This document shows, piece after piece, positions 18,788-28,721 of a DNA stretch of 64,000 nucleotides. The stretch is from an uncultured Granulosicoccus sp. Lineage in GTDB: Bacteria; Pseudomonadota; Gammaproteobacteria; Granulosicoccales; Granulosicoccaceae. Location: the NCBI GenBank assembly GCA_947495035.1, contig CANLXI010000003.1, positions 62,001 to 126,000 of the forward strand. Direction: 5' to 3'. A program made the translations under genes and the position numbers. The number at the start of each line of letters is the position of its first letter. Within the stretch, counting starts at the first letter, position 1. Under the pieces are notes generated by a model. The model was not told the origin of the DNA. It was given only the letters and a program-made list of their open reading frames with translations, and searched no databases.

Positions 18788-19134
18788 AAAACACCATACA
18801 GAACCGTAAGTTACCGGCAATGGCGCTGACAGCTTCATGTCCGATAGTCTCGTTCAGGGATCCAGCCTGAAGACAGGCCAGCCATCGCTGCCAGCCCCTT
18901 CGAACAGGCGTGGTCACAACCGGACTACATCGCATGACATTACCAGACCTTGCATTGGAAACAACGTCCCTGTTGCCGATCCGGGGAGAAGACGGCCTGC
19001 GCGGCGTCTGTGGTAATGCATCGTGCCTTGGACAATGATTCAGGGGATGGAATATCATGGATTCCAGCAAGCCTCGTCACGCGCTGAATGCAAGCGTTGG
19101 CACTGACCAGGCCGATTACCTCCACGGAGAACTG
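18788..19134. other. Intergenic region before the two-component system
   Basis: About 347 bases separate the NhaR-like gene from the response regulator. I see no conserved gene, RNA or clear terminator. An in-frame ATG at 19057 would extend the response regulator by 26 residues, but this leader does not look like receiver-domain sequence. The promoter of the two-component operon should lie here. Confidence 0.5.
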
Positions 19135-19812
19135 ATGCACATCTTGTTGGTTGAAGACGATAGCCACACAGCCGACTATGCCGCCCGGGGTTTCAAGGAA
19201 GCGGGTCATGTGGTTGACGTTCTGGAGAATGGTCGGGAGGCCATGATCCAGTGTCTGCAGGCGGAATATGATGTGCTGGTGGTGGATCGAATGCTGCCGG
19301 GACTGGATGGCTTGTCACTGGTGAAGAGCCTGCGAGCCTCGGGTAACAAGACGCCGGTGATCTTTCTGACCGCCGTGTCCGGTGTCGATGACCGGGTTGC
19401 GGGGCTGGAAGCGGGTGCCGACGATTATCTGACCAAGCCTTTTGCGTTTTCGGAGCTGCTGGCTCGGGTCAATGCCCTGGCTCGACGCCCGGCAGCGTCT
19501 GTGGAAACGACCCATCTGCAAGTGGCCGATCTGCATCTGGATCTGTTGTCCAGAACGGCTCGACGGGCCGATCAGGATATCGAGCTACAGCCGCGCGAAT
19601 TCACCCTGCTGGAGGTGCTGATGCGCAATGAGGGGCGAGTCGTGAGTCGTACCATGTTGCTCGAACAGGTGTGGGACTTTCATTTCGATCCCAAGACCAG
19701 TGTTGTAGAGACGCATATCAGTCGTCTGCGCAGCAAGATAGACAAACCTTTCCCGGAGCCTTTGCTGCACACGGTGCGCAATCTGGGTTACAGCATGCAC
19801 GCCCCACGTTGA
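19135..19812 (+). CDS. OmpR/PhoB-family response regulator
   Basis: This 225-residue protein has a receiver domain with the acidic pair in LLVEDDS (residues 8-9), phosphorylation site Asp51 in VVDRMLPG, the conserved Thr/Lys pair ending in LTKPF (Lys101), and a C-terminal winged-helix DNA-binding domain with LQPREFTLLEVLMRNEGRVV and the typical VVETHISRLRSKID recognition helix. GGAG lies just upstream of the ATG at 19135. It is followed 64 bases later by its presumed sensor kinase. It resembles the TctD/QseB/CopR branch, but the stimulus cannot be deduced. Confidence 0.92.
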   Translation: MHILLVEDDSHTADYAARGFKEAGHVVDVLENGREAMIQCLQAEYDVLVVDRMLPGLDGLSLVKSLRASGNKTPVIFLTAVSGVDDRVAGLEAGADDYLTKPFAFSELLARVNALARRPAASVETTHLQVADLHLDLLSRTARRADQDIELQPREFTLLEVLMRNEGRVVSRTMLLEQVWDFHFDPKTSVVETHISRLRSKIDKPFPEPLLHTVRNLGYSMHAPR

Positions 19813-19876
19813 CAGCGTGGCGCCCAGCGCCGCAGTCGCGTAAATCCGGGCTGCGGAAGGAGACGGGAATCAGTTG

Positions 19877-21433
19877 ATGGCAGCGACATCGGACAATACG
19901 GTAGCAGGTGGCAAGGTTCGTTCTCTGGCGAATGCCATCGGCAACTCTCTGGGCAGTTCCTGTCCGGGGCGGGGCATCACCTGCCCGGAAGAATCGACCA
20001 CTGCGATCCCTGTCCAGACAGATTCACTGAGTGCTCGGCTGCAGGGTCGTTTGTTTCAGCGATTCGGACTGCTGCGCAGCATTTCCTTTCGCATGGGCTT
20101 CCTGTTCTGGTTGCTGTTCACCCTGTGCTTTGGTGGCGGTGCCTACATGGTCTACACGACCTTGCAGGATCGGGTGCTCGAGCGGATCGACAAGTCCATC
20201 GAGGGGCGCTTTGCGGACATGCAGGATGTCTACGAAACCATTGGCATCGAGGCTGTCGTGAAGATGGCCGATGCGCGCAGCAACCTGCCGATGGTGTCGT
20301 CAATGGGTTTTCATCTTTCGAATGCCGAGGGTGAGCGAGTGGCAGGCAATCTGCCGGTGTGCCAGGCCAGCTCGGGCTGGGAGATACTCACCGGTGAAGA
20401 TCTGGGGCTGGAAGGTGACAACAGCCAGTACCGCTTCTATACCGGCAATATCGGTGATTTCGAGCTCTCGATGGGAAAGAGCCTCGATGACCTGGTCGAG
20501 CTGCGCAAGATCACACTGTCCTGTCTGCTGTGGACATCCCTGTTGTCCACACTGCTGGCTTTTGTGGTCGGGGGGTACTTTGCACGGAGTACCCACAAAC
20601 GGGTGGGCCGCATATCAGCTTCACTGGATGCCGTCGGCAAGGGCAATCTGCGTGCGCGTCTGCCTGTCAGTTGTGCCGGTGACGACGTCGACCAACTGTC
20701 CGAGAAGATCAACGGCTCACTGGAGCGTCTTGAACACACGGTCAACGGTATGCGACAGGTCAGCACCGATATTGCGCATGACTTGAAAACACCGCTCAAC
20801 CGGCTGTATATCGGCCTTGAAGAGGCAGCCAGCAAGAGTCGCTCGGGTGCCTGTGTCGGGCAGGAGCTCGATGAAGCGCTGGAAGAAACCCAGGCAATCA
20901 ACGCAACCTTCGAAGCGCTGCTGCGAATAGCTCAGATCGAGGCCGGAGCACGCAAGTCGCAGTTCAGGCATTTTGATCTGGCCAATGTGCTGGAGACCGC
21001 GGCCGAGGTGTATTCGCCCGTTGTCGATGAGCATTGCCAGGAGTTGATCATGGACATGCCGACGGGGCAGTCGTTGCCGATGTTCGGTGACAGGCAGCTG
21101 CTACTGCAACTGGTGGTCAATCTGATCGAAAACGCAGTACATCATTGTTCCGACAATACCGTCATACGATTGAGTGCCGGTGAAGAGGGTGGCATCGTCT
21201 GGTTTCGGGTGGCCGATTCAGGGCCGGGGATACCTGCCGCTGAGCGAGAGAAGGTATTCCAGCGCCTGTATCGGCTCGAACGCAGCCGTACGACTCGTGG
21301 TACCGGGCTTGGCTTGAGCCTGGTCAAGGCCATATCGGATCTGCATTGTGGCCGTATCGCCATGGATGACAATGAGCCGGGGCTGGCAGTGACGGTCCGT
21401 TTTGATCGAAACTGCCCCAGTGACGCTCAGTGA
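19877..21433 (+). CDS. Sensor histidine kinase
   Basis: This 518-residue inner-membrane kinase is the probable partner of the preceding response regulator. After an unusual 70-residue cytoplasmic leader containing two Cys-Pro pairs come a first transmembrane helix (about 73-95), a periplasmic sensor domain of about 115 residues, a second helix, a HAMP domain, the dimerisation helix with phospho-accepting His301 (DIAHDLKTPLNRL), and an ATP-binding domain with N-box (NLIENAVHH), G1 (DSGPGIP) and G2 (GTGLGLSLV). The last codons, SDAQ, are encoded by the first unit of a 10-bp tandem repeat that also supplies the stop codon. No signal is identifiable from the sensor domain. Confidence 0.92.
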   Translation: MAATSDNTVAGGKVRSLANAIGNSLGSSCPGRGITCPEESTTAIPVQTDSLSARLQGRLFQRFGLLRSISFRMGFLFWLLFTLCFGGGAYMVYTTLQDRVLERIDKSIEGRFADMQDVYETIGIEAVVKMADARSNLPMVSSMGFHLSNAEGERVAGNLPVCQASSGWEILTGEDLGLEGDNSQYRFYTGNIGDFELSMGKSLDDLVELRKITLSCLLWTSLLSTLLAFVVGGYFARSTHKRVGRISASLDAVGKGNLRARLPVSCAGDDVDQLSEKINGSLERLEHTVNGMRQVSTDIAHDLKTPLNRLYIGLEEAASKSRSGACVGQELDEALEETQAINATFEALLRIAQIEAGARKSQFRHFDLANVLETAAEVYSPVVDEHCQELIMDMPTGQSLPMFGDRQLLLQLVVNLIENAVHHCSDNTVIRLSAGEEGGIVWFRVADSGPGIPAAEREKVFQRLYRLERSRTTRGTGLGLSLVKAISDLHCGRIAMDDNEPGLAVTVRFDRNCPSDAQ

Positions 21434-21480
21434 CGCTCAGTGACGCTCAGTGACGCTCAGTGACGCTCAGTGACGCTCAG
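21421..21480. repeat. 10-bp tandem repeat (TGACGCTCAG) x6 across the kinase stop codon
   Basis: Six perfect copies of TGACGCTCAG run from 21421 to 21480, with partial copies on both sides (CAG before, TGAC after). The first unit is translated as the end of the histidine kinase; the TGA in the second unit is its stop. Because every unit begins with TGA and the period is not a multiple of three, stops occur in all frames of the array. Perfect identity suggests recent slippage expansion. Confidence 0.95.
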
Positions 21481-21519
21481 TGACTAGCGGTGATGGTTGC
21501 TGATGGGCCTTCACCGACA

Positions 21520-22020
21520 TCAAAGGTCGGCTGCCAATTCGTAACTGGCATCCACATGCACCGGAAAATTCAGTGAACGTGCTATGAAGCAGTACTGGTG
21601 AATGAGACCATGTACGGCATCGGCCTGCTGACAGTCCGAACCGGCTGACAGGCGGATACGTGGATGCAAGGTGGCAGACAGAAAACGCCCCGCCCCGTTC
21701 GGACTTGTTTCTCCGACCCCCACCGGATTGTCGACATAACCCTGCACGACGATGCCCTGGTTGCTGGCCAGGTGCAGATACCAGAGCATGTGACAGGCGG
21801 AAACCGTCGTCAGTAGCAGATCTTCCGGATTGTGGCGATCGGGATCACCGCCCAGGAGCGGATCATTGGAACAGTGAACGGTCGGTTTCCCCGGGGTGGA
21901 GATGTCCCAGCTGCGCTGATAGGCGTGATAGCTGCTGGTGCCCTGTCCGGTATTGCCGGTCCATTCGATTCGGGCGGTGTAGTCGTGTTGGCGCGGTGAG
22001 TCAGACTTGGGAGTGGGCAT
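21520..22020 (-). CDS. OsmC family protein
   Basis: This 166-residue protein belongs to the OsmC/Ohr superfamily of thiol-dependent peroxidases and related proteins. It has the N-terminal beta-rich segment (ARIEWTGNTGQGT), the HNPEDLLLTTVSACHMLWYLHLA helix carrying the first conserved cysteine, and a C-terminal domain with LIHQYCFIARSL supplying a second cysteine. The cysteine spacing and sequence are those of the broader OsmC subgroup rather than classical Ohr. The ATG at 22020 (MPTPKSDSPRQ) was chosen; an earlier frame start would add 41 residues of low-complexity sequence. It stands alone between the kinase and the rpoH terminator. Confidence 0.85.
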   Translation of the reverse strand: MPTPKSDSPRQHDYTARIEWTGNTGQGTSSYHAYQRSWDISTPGKPTVHCSNDPLLGGDPDRHNPEDLLLTTVSACHMLWYLHLASNQGIVVQGYVDNPVGVGETSPNGAGRFLSATLHPRIRLSAGSDCQQADAVHGLIHQYCFIARSLNFPVHVDASYELAADL

Positions 22021-22196
22021 GGTGGGGCGGTTCCGGGGCAAATGCGTGGACGGAAACCCAGCGTACCCCGACTGGTACCGAATTTCAGTGGCTGGGGAAG
22101 GAGCCTCCGGGCAGCGGCATGGTCCGGATTCGCGCTGTCCCATGGTTCATGTGAGCGAATCTGCATGCAGTGCAGGGGTAGCTCATTGAGGGAGGC

Positions 22197-22240
22197 AAAA
22201 AAAAGCCGCCCCTGATCGAGCCGGGGGCGGCCTCTTTTTC
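22197..22240 (-). terminator. Intrinsic terminator downstream of rpoH
   Basis: GGCCGCCCC and GGGGCGGC arms form a strong GC stem followed on the minus strand by eight T residues. The plus strand also ends in a T-run (CTCTTTTT), so it could work in both directions. It separates rpoH from the OsmC gene. Confidence 0.9.
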
Positions 22241-22291
22241 CTTTATTCCGGCCTGACGCTACAGGCGTCAAGCGTTCGGATTGGTGCGAGA

Positions 22292-23164
22292 TCAGGCAGC
22301 CATCAGATGGGTCTTGATCTTCTTCATCGCAGCCTTCTCGATCTGGCGAATGCGCTCGGCAGATACGCCATATTCATCGGCTAGTTCATGCAGAGTCGAC
22401 TTCTCGTCTTCCAGCCAGCGACGCTGCAGGATCGTACGACTACGCTCATCCAGAATTTCGAATCCGGCGGCCAGACCCTCGTGAGAGTTGTTTCGACCGT
22501 CTTCGCGCTCCAGAATCATGGATGGATCATCCTGTTCCTGAAAGAGCGATTCGGAAGGAGACAGGCTCACACGATCTTCGCTGGCACCCGGAGGTGCATC
22601 GAAGGCACTGTCATGCCCGTGCATGCGTGATTCCATCTCGACAACGACTTTCTCGTCAACACCGAGATCCTTGGCCACGGCCTCTACTTCTTCCTGGCTG
22701 AACCAGTTCAGTTGCTTCTTGGCGCTACGCAGCTTGAAGAACAGTTTCCGCTGTGACTTGGTGGTTGCCACCTTCACGATGCGCCAGTTACGAATGACGT
22801 ACTCGTGAATTTCGGCACGAATCCAGTGAACGGCGAAAGAAATCAGGCGCACACCGACATCGGGGTCGAATCGCTTGACCGCCTTCATCAGGCCGATATT
22901 GCCTTCCTGGACCAGATCGGCCATTGGCAGACCATAGCCCTTGTACGTGCGCGCGATATGAACCACGAAGCGAAGCTGCGACATGACCAACTGACGCGCA
23001 GCGTCCAGATCCTCATCATCTCTCAGGCGGCGCGCCAGCTTCTGCTCTTCCTCGACGGACAGCAGATCGATATTGGCGATTTTCGCAAGATAGCTGTTCA
23101 GGTCATCAGCAATGACCGGGATGGTCATGGCTGTGTTCTTGTTAGCAGTCAGGGCGTTACTCAT
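22292..23164 (-). CDS. rpoH: RNA polymerase heat-shock sigma factor (sigma-32)
   Basis: Sigma-32 directs RNA polymerase to heat-shock promoters. The 290-residue protein has region 2 (MADLVQEGNIGLMKAVKRFDP, then the -10-binding SFAVHWIRAEIHEYVIRNW), the RpoH box containing QRKLFFKLR that is specific to this class, and region 4 ending in YGVSAERIRQIEKAAMKKIK. The ATG at 23164 has GGAG nine bases upstream; an ATG at 23182 in the same frame is less well placed. It follows ftsX in the conserved ftsY-ftsE-ftsX-rpoH order, but a 160-base gap containing a CIRCE operator gives it separate control. Confidence 0.97.
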   Translation of the reverse strand: MSNALTANKNTAMTIPVIADDLNSYLAKIANIDLLSVEEEQKLARRLRDDEDLDAARQLVMSQLRFVVHIARTYKGYGLPMADLVQEGNIGLMKAVKRFDPDVGVRLISFAVHWIRAEIHEYVIRNWRIVKVATTKSQRKLFFKLRSAKKQLNWFSQEEVEAVAKDLGVDEKVVVEMESRMHGHDSAFDAPPGASEDRVSLSPSESLFQEQDDPSMILEREDGRNNSHEGLAAGFEILDERSRTILQRRWLEDEKSTLHELADEYGVSAERIRQIEKAAMKKIKTHLMAA

Positions 23165-23201
23165 TAGATATTTCTCCAACAACCGTCGGGACGGCGTTAT
23201 C

Positions 23202-23228
23202 TTAGCACTCGACAGTTATGAGTGCTAA
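23202..23228 (-). promoter_or_regulatory. CIRCE operator (HrcA binding site) upstream of rpoH
   Basis: TTAGCACTC, nine spacer bases and GAGTGCTAA make an exact match to the CIRCE consensus, the site bound by the heat-shock repressor HrcA. It ends 38 bases upstream of the rpoH start. On the rpoH strand the arms overlap a plausible promoter (TTAGCA, 18 bases, TAAGAT), so HrcA binding would block polymerase directly. In well-studied bacteria CIRCE controls groESL and dnaK operons. Confidence 0.93.
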
Positions 23229-23324
23229 ATAGCGGCAAGGTTCCGGTCTTATTTACACACTCTGACCGTTACCTGCCGATTTGTTTCTTGATGCTTATTC
23301 TTACGAAAACAAGGACTTGTCAGA

Positions 23325-24287
23325 TCAACTGCCGTTTGATCCACGGTGAGTCAGTTGCTGTGATGGTCGGTACATGCTGGACAGTGCTCCCACGATTCCC
23401 AGTGCAATGGATACAGCGAGAACGATGCCTATCTGGGAGGCCGTGGGATGACTCAACCGAAAGGTACTCTCATACAAGGATGACAGGTCATCGGCGGGCT
23501 GCTTGATCGCATTGAATGCAATAACGGCAATAATGCTGGCCACAACGCCGCCCAGCAGTCCATAGAGTGCTCCAATATACAGAATGGGCCGGTTCATGAA
23601 GAAACTGCCGGCTCCCAGAAGGCTGGCGACCTCCATTTCACTGCGTCGGCGCAACAGCTCCAGGCGAATCGTATTACCAATGACCAACAGTGCCGTCAGC
23701 GTCAGGAAGAGTGCCAACAGGCCGCCTACCAGCTGTATCAGGGAAACCACGGCCTGCAGACGGCGTATCCACCGAAGATCGAATTGCACGCGTTCCACGG
23801 CTTCGTTCTGGCGCAGCGTCGCTGCCAGCGACTCGACCGCACCGGCCCGCAATATATTGCCATCTGGAAAGACGATGATCGCACCGGGCAGAGGATTGCT
23901 GCCCAGCGCATCAATGGCCGCGCCGATATCGCTGTTTTCCCGAAACACGGCCAAGGCTTCGTCACGGCTGATGTAGCGCGTATCGCGTACCCCTTCCATG
24001 GAGGCCCATTGCACCGCCAGTGCAGCCCCGTCCAGATCACTGACACTCTCCTGCAGGTAGGCCGTCAGGCTTTCACCATCGATACTGCGGCTGCTCAGCT
24101 GTTGCAGGGCGCTGCTGGCAAACAGCAGCATGACGGGTAGCGCCAGGGTGATGCCCAGAACGAGCAGAGTGATGAGACTGGCGAACTTGTGGCGTTTGAG
24201 TTGCCGCAGGCTCTGAGCCAGGGCATAACCTCGCTTGGTGTAGGTCCAGCGAGGACCGGCGGCATTGGCAGCTTGTTCAATACTCAT
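23325..24287 (-). CDS. ftsX: Cell division protein FtsX
   Basis: FtsX is the membrane component of the FtsEX complex, an ABC-transporter-like machine that couples ATP hydrolysis at the divisome to activation of septal peptidoglycan hydrolases. The 320-residue protein has a cytoplasmic N-terminus, a first helix (about 37-60), a periplasmic domain of about 115 residues (with YLQESVSDLDGAALA and ISRDEALAVF) and three C-terminal helices. It begins 45 bases after ftsE on the same strand and shares its operon with ftsY and ftsE. Confidence 0.96.
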   Translation of the reverse strand: MSIEQAANAAGPRWTYTKRGYALAQSLRQLKRHKFASLITLLVLGITLALPVMLLFASSALQQLSSRSIDGESLTAYLQESVSDLDGAALAVQWASMEGVRDTRYISRDEALAVFRENSDIGAAIDALGSNPLPGAIIVFPDGNILRAGAVESLAATLRQNEAVERVQFDLRWIRRLQAVVSLIQLVGGLLALFLTLTALLVIGNTIRLELLRRRSEMEVASLLGAGSFFMNRPILYIGALYGLLGGVVASIIAVIAFNAIKQPADDLSSLYESTFRLSHPTASQIGIVLAVSIALGIVGALSSMYRPSQQLTHRGSNGS

Positions 24288-24332
24288 GACTGCATGTGTC
24301 TCGCAGACTGTCGAAGATGGCTCAAGACGTCG

Positions 24333-25046
24333 TCACCCCTTGCCCGGGTTCTGCCGGTTCCGCGGCGAGGCAGCCTCGTCAGCATTCTGAGGCGCGCTGG
24401 TGAGCTTGCCCTGATGCAACTGCAGTCGCGGGTAGCGGAAGGTGTCCAGCAGGCTCTGATCGTGGGTGGCAAACAGGACGGTCACTCCCGAGGCGTTGAA
24501 CTGCATGAACAGCTGCATGATTTCTGCGCTGATGTCCGGGTCAAGATTGCCGGTGGGTTCGTCCGCCAGCAGCAATTTGGGACGCGCCACGATGGCCCGG
24601 GCTATGCCGATGCGCTGCTGCTCGCCGCCGGAGAGCACTTGCGGATTCTCGAGAGCCTTGTCGGCGAGGCCGACGCGATTGAGTGCCGCGCCGACACGTG
24701 TCTTGATATCACTGTATCGATAGCCGCCGATGATCAGTGGAAAGGCGACATTGTCGAAGACACTGCGATCGAGCAGCAGCTGATTGTCCTGGAAAACGAT
24801 CCCCATCTGCTGACGCAGCGCCGGTTCCTGCCGGGGGCGCAACTGACTGTAATGGATGTTGCCGACCTGAATATCGCCACTGCTGGGCCGTTCCAGGCGT
24901 GCCACGAGTCTCAGCAGGGAGCTCTTGCCGGCACCGGAATGTCCGGTCAGAAAGGTGAACGAGCCCGCACTGAGTGTGAAGCTCACATCCTGCAGGGCGA
25001 AACGCCCCGGAAGATACTCCAGACTGACGTGCTCGAAGGCAATCAC
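24333..25046 (-). CDS. ftsE: Cell division ATP-binding protein FtsE
   Basis: This is the ATPase subunit of FtsEX. The 237-residue protein has Walker A (GHSGAGKS, about residues 35-42), Q-loop (VFQDNQLL), the LSGGEQQR signature, Walker B (LLLADEPTGNLD) and the H-loop His in FATHDQ. A C-terminal tail of about 20 polar residues (NADEAASPRNRQNPGKG) extends beyond the typical end. The start overlaps the ftsY stop by four bases, indicating translational coupling. Confidence 0.96.
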   Translation of the reverse strand: MIAFEHVSLEYLPGRFALQDVSFTLSAGSFTFLTGHSGAGKSSLLRLVARLERPSSGDIQVGNIHYSQLRPRQEPALRQQMGIVFQDNQLLLDRSVFDNVAFPLIIGGYRYSDIKTRVGAALNRVGLADKALENPQVLSGGEQQRIGIARAIVARPKLLLADEPTGNLDPDISAEIMQLFMQFNASGVTVLFATHDQSLLDTFRYPRLQLHQGKLTSAPQNADEAASPRNRQNPGKG

Positions 25047-26014
25047 GAGATGCTGACCAGCGCATTGACATAGCGTTCGGCTTCGAACACTTCCAGATCT
25101 TCCACTTTTTCACCCACACCGATGAAACGGATGGGCAGTCCGAGTTGCTCGGCAATGGCGAAGATGACTCCCCCCTTGGCCGTGCCGTCGAGTTTGGTGA
25201 CCACCATGCCGGTCAATTGCATGGCCTCATGAAACTGCCGGGCCTGGTTGAGTGCGTTCTGACCGGTTCCGCCATCGAGTACGATCAGGGTTTCATGTGG
25301 CGCCGTCGGGTCGATCTTGCCGATCACGCGCTTGACCTTCTGCAGTTCCTCCATCAGGTTGTTCTGCGTGTGCAGACGTCCGGCGGTATCGGCAATCAAT
25401 ACATCGATGCCACGTGCCTTGGCTGACTGGACCGCATCGAAAATGACCGAGGCCGAGTCCGCACCGGTACCCTGGGCGATGACCGGTACCTGGTTTCTTT
25501 CTCCCCAGGTCTGCAACTGCTCCACGGCCGCTGCCCGGAACGTGTCGCCAGCGGCCAGCATGACGCTCTTGCCGCCATCCTGCAGCTGTTTGGCAAGCTT
25601 GCCGATGGTGGTTGTCTTGCCCGAGCCATTCACACCGACCACCAGGATCACGAAGGGTGAGTCGCTGTCGGGAATCTCCAGGGGCTGCTCCACCGGCAGC
25701 AGCAGGCGGGTGAGCTCCTTTTGCAACGCCAGGCGAAGGGCTTCCGAATCGCCGACCTCCGAGCGATTGACCTGCTGGTTCAGCGAGGCCATGACTCGTG
25801 AGGTGGCATCCATGCCGACATCGGCCATGATGAGCTGGCTTTCCAGTTCTTCCAGCAGGTCGGCATCAATCGGCTTGTTGCCGAGCATGAAGTCGAGCAG
25901 ATTGTCGCGAAACCTGGAGCGCGTGCGAGAAAGCTTTGCATCGAGGGGTGCATCGCTCTCGGGAGCCTGCTCACGCTGTGATTTTTGTCGTTTGAGAAAA
26001 CTGAATATGCCCAT
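25043..26014 (-). CDS. ftsY: Signal recognition particle receptor FtsY
   Basis: FtsY is the SRP-receptor GTPase that delivers ribosome-nascent-chain complexes to the translocon. The 323-residue protein begins [11 protein letters not shown] and has a very short N-terminal region compared with the acidic A-domain of about 200 residues in E. coli. The N domain is followed by the G domain with P-loop [17 protein letters not shown], the [10 protein letters not shown] guanine-specificity segment and the C-terminal [12 protein letters not shown]. It starts the ftsY-ftsE-ftsX operon and is divergent from rsmD with about 77 bases between the starts. Confidence 0.97.
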   Translation of the reverse strand: MGIFSFLKRQKSQREQAPESDAPLDAKLSRTRSRFRDNLLDFMLGNKPIDADLLEELESQLIMADVGMDATSRVMASLNQQVNRSEVGDSEALRLALQKELTRLLLPVEQPLEIPDSDSPFVILVVGVNGSGKTTTIGKLAKQLQDGGKSVMLAAGDTFRAAAVEQLQTWGERNQVPVIAQGTGADSASVIFDAVQSAKARGIDVLIADTAGRLHTQNNLMEELQKVKRVIGKIDPTAPHETLIVLDGGTGQNALNQARQFHEAMQLTGMVVTKLDGTAKGGVIFAIAEQLGLPIRFIGVGEKVEDLEVFEAERYVNALVSIS

Positions 26015-26091
26015 CGCTGGTCTGCTGACGTTCCTGAATGGAGGGAGTGTCTTGAGTTTCGTCTGTACCGGGCTGCCTGTACGTCGGTATC

Positions 26092-26763
26092 ATGGCAAGT
26101 TTCCGGCTCGCGCAACATCCTACCACCGTGACCCCACCTTCAAACCGTAGTAGAAACCCGCGTCAGGGCAAGTCTGATCGCAAGGGCAACCGTAACTCGG
26201 CTGGCCAGGTACGCATCATTGCCGGAGAGTGGCGTGGCCGCAAGCTGGCGGTGGCCGACGTGGAAGGATTGCGACCCACTGGCGATCGTGTCAGGGAGAC
26301 CCTGTTCAACTGGTTGCAGCCTCTGGTGGCCGGCAGTCGCTGTCTGGATCTGTTCGCGGGCAGCGGTGCATTGGGGTACGAAGCCCTGTCTCGCCATGCC
26401 ACCTCCGTCACGCTGGTGGAGCCGAACGGCAGGGCCCATGCCGTCCTGCAGCAGTCCGCGGAAGTTCTCGGGGTACCGAAAAGCCGGGCACGACTGGTTC
26501 AGGGGAGTGCCGAACAGTTTCTGTCGGGTAATCGAGACAGGTATGACATCGTCTTCATCGACCCGCCATTCGATTACGAGCTGCAGTGGGATACTCTGGC
26601 GGTGCTGGCATCGGGCCATGTGACGGACAACGCTCATGTCTATATCGAATCGCCAACCGTGCAGGCCATGCCGGAACAGTTGCCGGGTGGATTTTGTGTC
26701 CACAGGGAAAAGGTATTTGGTGACGTGCATGCGCGTTTACTGGCCCGAAAAGACATAATGTGA
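26092..26763 (+). CDS. rsmD: 16S rRNA (guanine(966)-N(2))-methyltransferase
   Basis: RsmD methylates G966 of 16S rRNA during 30S assembly. The 223-residue protein has a basic N-terminal extension (about residues 1-35, rich in Arg, Lys and Asn), then the family start VRIIAGEWRGRKLAV, RPTGDRVRETLFNWL, SAM-binding DLFAGSGALGYEALSR and the catalytic DPPF motif (the family's NPPY/DPPY site). Divergence from ftsY and the coaD gene directly after it are standard gammaproteobacterial synteny. The N-terminal start is uncertain; a later start near VRIIAGEW would still retain the full domain. Confidence 0.95.
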   Translation: MASFRLAQHPTTVTPPSNRSRNPRQGKSDRKGNRNSAGQVRIIAGEWRGRKLAVADVEGLRPTGDRVRETLFNWLQPLVAGSRCLDLFAGSGALGYEALSRHATSVTLVEPNGRAHAVLQQSAEVLGVPKSRARLVQGSAEQFLSGNRDRYDIVFIDPPFDYELQWDTLAVLASGHVTDNAHVYIESPTVQAMPEQLPGGFCVHREKVFGDVHARLLARKDIM

Positions 26764-26841
26764 TCTCGGAGGCGATCTGTGGCATTGCACCACGGGATTA
26801 ATTGCCTCACACTCGATTGTTCGATCCGTAGGGGCACCTGA

Positions 26842-27596
<755 letters not shown>

Positions 27597-27740
27597 GGCG
27601 TTTGTCCGTCGTATCCCGACGGGGGGCAAGCGCGCCGCTGTTGCCGCGTCGAGATGCCGGATGGCAGTCGACAGCAGCCGGTCGCGTGCGGCTACCCGGT
27701 ATTCACATTGGCGCGATAGCGCCATTTCAGCGGTTGGACC

Positions 27741-28205
27741 ATGACTTCAAGGCTTGCTCTGTTTACCTTTGGAACGCTGATGGACCCGGATGTGCTGGGT
27801 CTGGTCGCTCAGCAGGATCTCGCGACCCTGGTGCGTGAAGCGGCTACCGTGCCCGATCATGTCAGGCGTTGGGTGCTGGATGATCACTATCCGGTTCTGG
27901 TGCCCCGGCCTGGTAGCCGCACTGCCGGCCTCGTCATCCGTGGTCTGCAGGAAGAAGCCATGCGTCGCATCGAATTCTTCGAAGGGAACGAGTTCAGTCT
28001 GCGCACTCTGCGCATTGAAAATGCCCTGGGACATCTGGAAGAGGTCAGCTACTTTGCAGACAACCAGCGGCATGACATCAGCGATGAGGAATGGTCGCTG
28101 GAGCAATGGCAAACGACAACCAAACCGGACACCATGTTGCGTGTCGAACGCTACATGGGCTGTTACGGGAAGATGACGACGACCGAGGCCGACGCGTACT
28201 GGTAA
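27741..28205 (+). CDS. Gamma-glutamylcyclotransferase (AIG2-like) family protein
   Basis: The 154-residue protein has the N-terminal FTFGTLMDPDVL segment, a variant of the substrate-binding YGSL/YGTL loop of GGCT/AIG2-fold proteins, and a conserved Glu in FFEGNEF at the catalytic position. Many members act on gamma-glutamyl amines or peptides or are of unknown function. It is monocistronic and ends just before the heptanucleotide array. The fold is confident, the substrate is not. Confidence 0.75.
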   Translation: MTSRLALFTFGTLMDPDVLGLVAQQDLATLVREAATVPDHVRRWVLDDHYPVLVPRPGSRTAGLVIRGLQEEAMRRIEFFEGNEFSLRTLRIENALGHLEEVSYFADNQRHDISDEEWSLEQWQTTTKPDTMLRVERYMGCYGKMTTTEADAYW

Positions 28206-28297
28206 CGTCGAGGGCGACGAGCCGCTGGCCAGCAGGCAGAAATCAGTAGCCTGTGAATGAGCAGCGAGGCTGACAGCTGAATACCATGAGTCGTAAG

Positions 28298-28458
<161 letters not shown>

Positions 28459-28721
28459 GGCCTGTCGCACATCACGAATCGCTAGCCACCGATACTGTTG
28501 CTTCGCTGATCTGACGTCGGATCAAAGCGACTTTCGGCAGTCCTGTTTTCGATGAATTTCATGAATAATATGTCAGACTAATGGGGTGCGGGTTATCAGC
28601 CAGTGCCTCGCATATGGACACTGCATGGTGTTGCGCTGATTGCCGGTGTAACGCCTGAATCAGGCGCGGACAGGGGATCTTCAGGCCACCCGTTCGACAG
28701 GAACCGGGAGGAGCCCGACAA

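Noticed and set aside
18687..19070. Possible gene antisense to the NhaR-like gene end and the following gap
   Set aside because: It has no ribosome-binding site, domain or conserved neighbour; composition is typical of a random frame.
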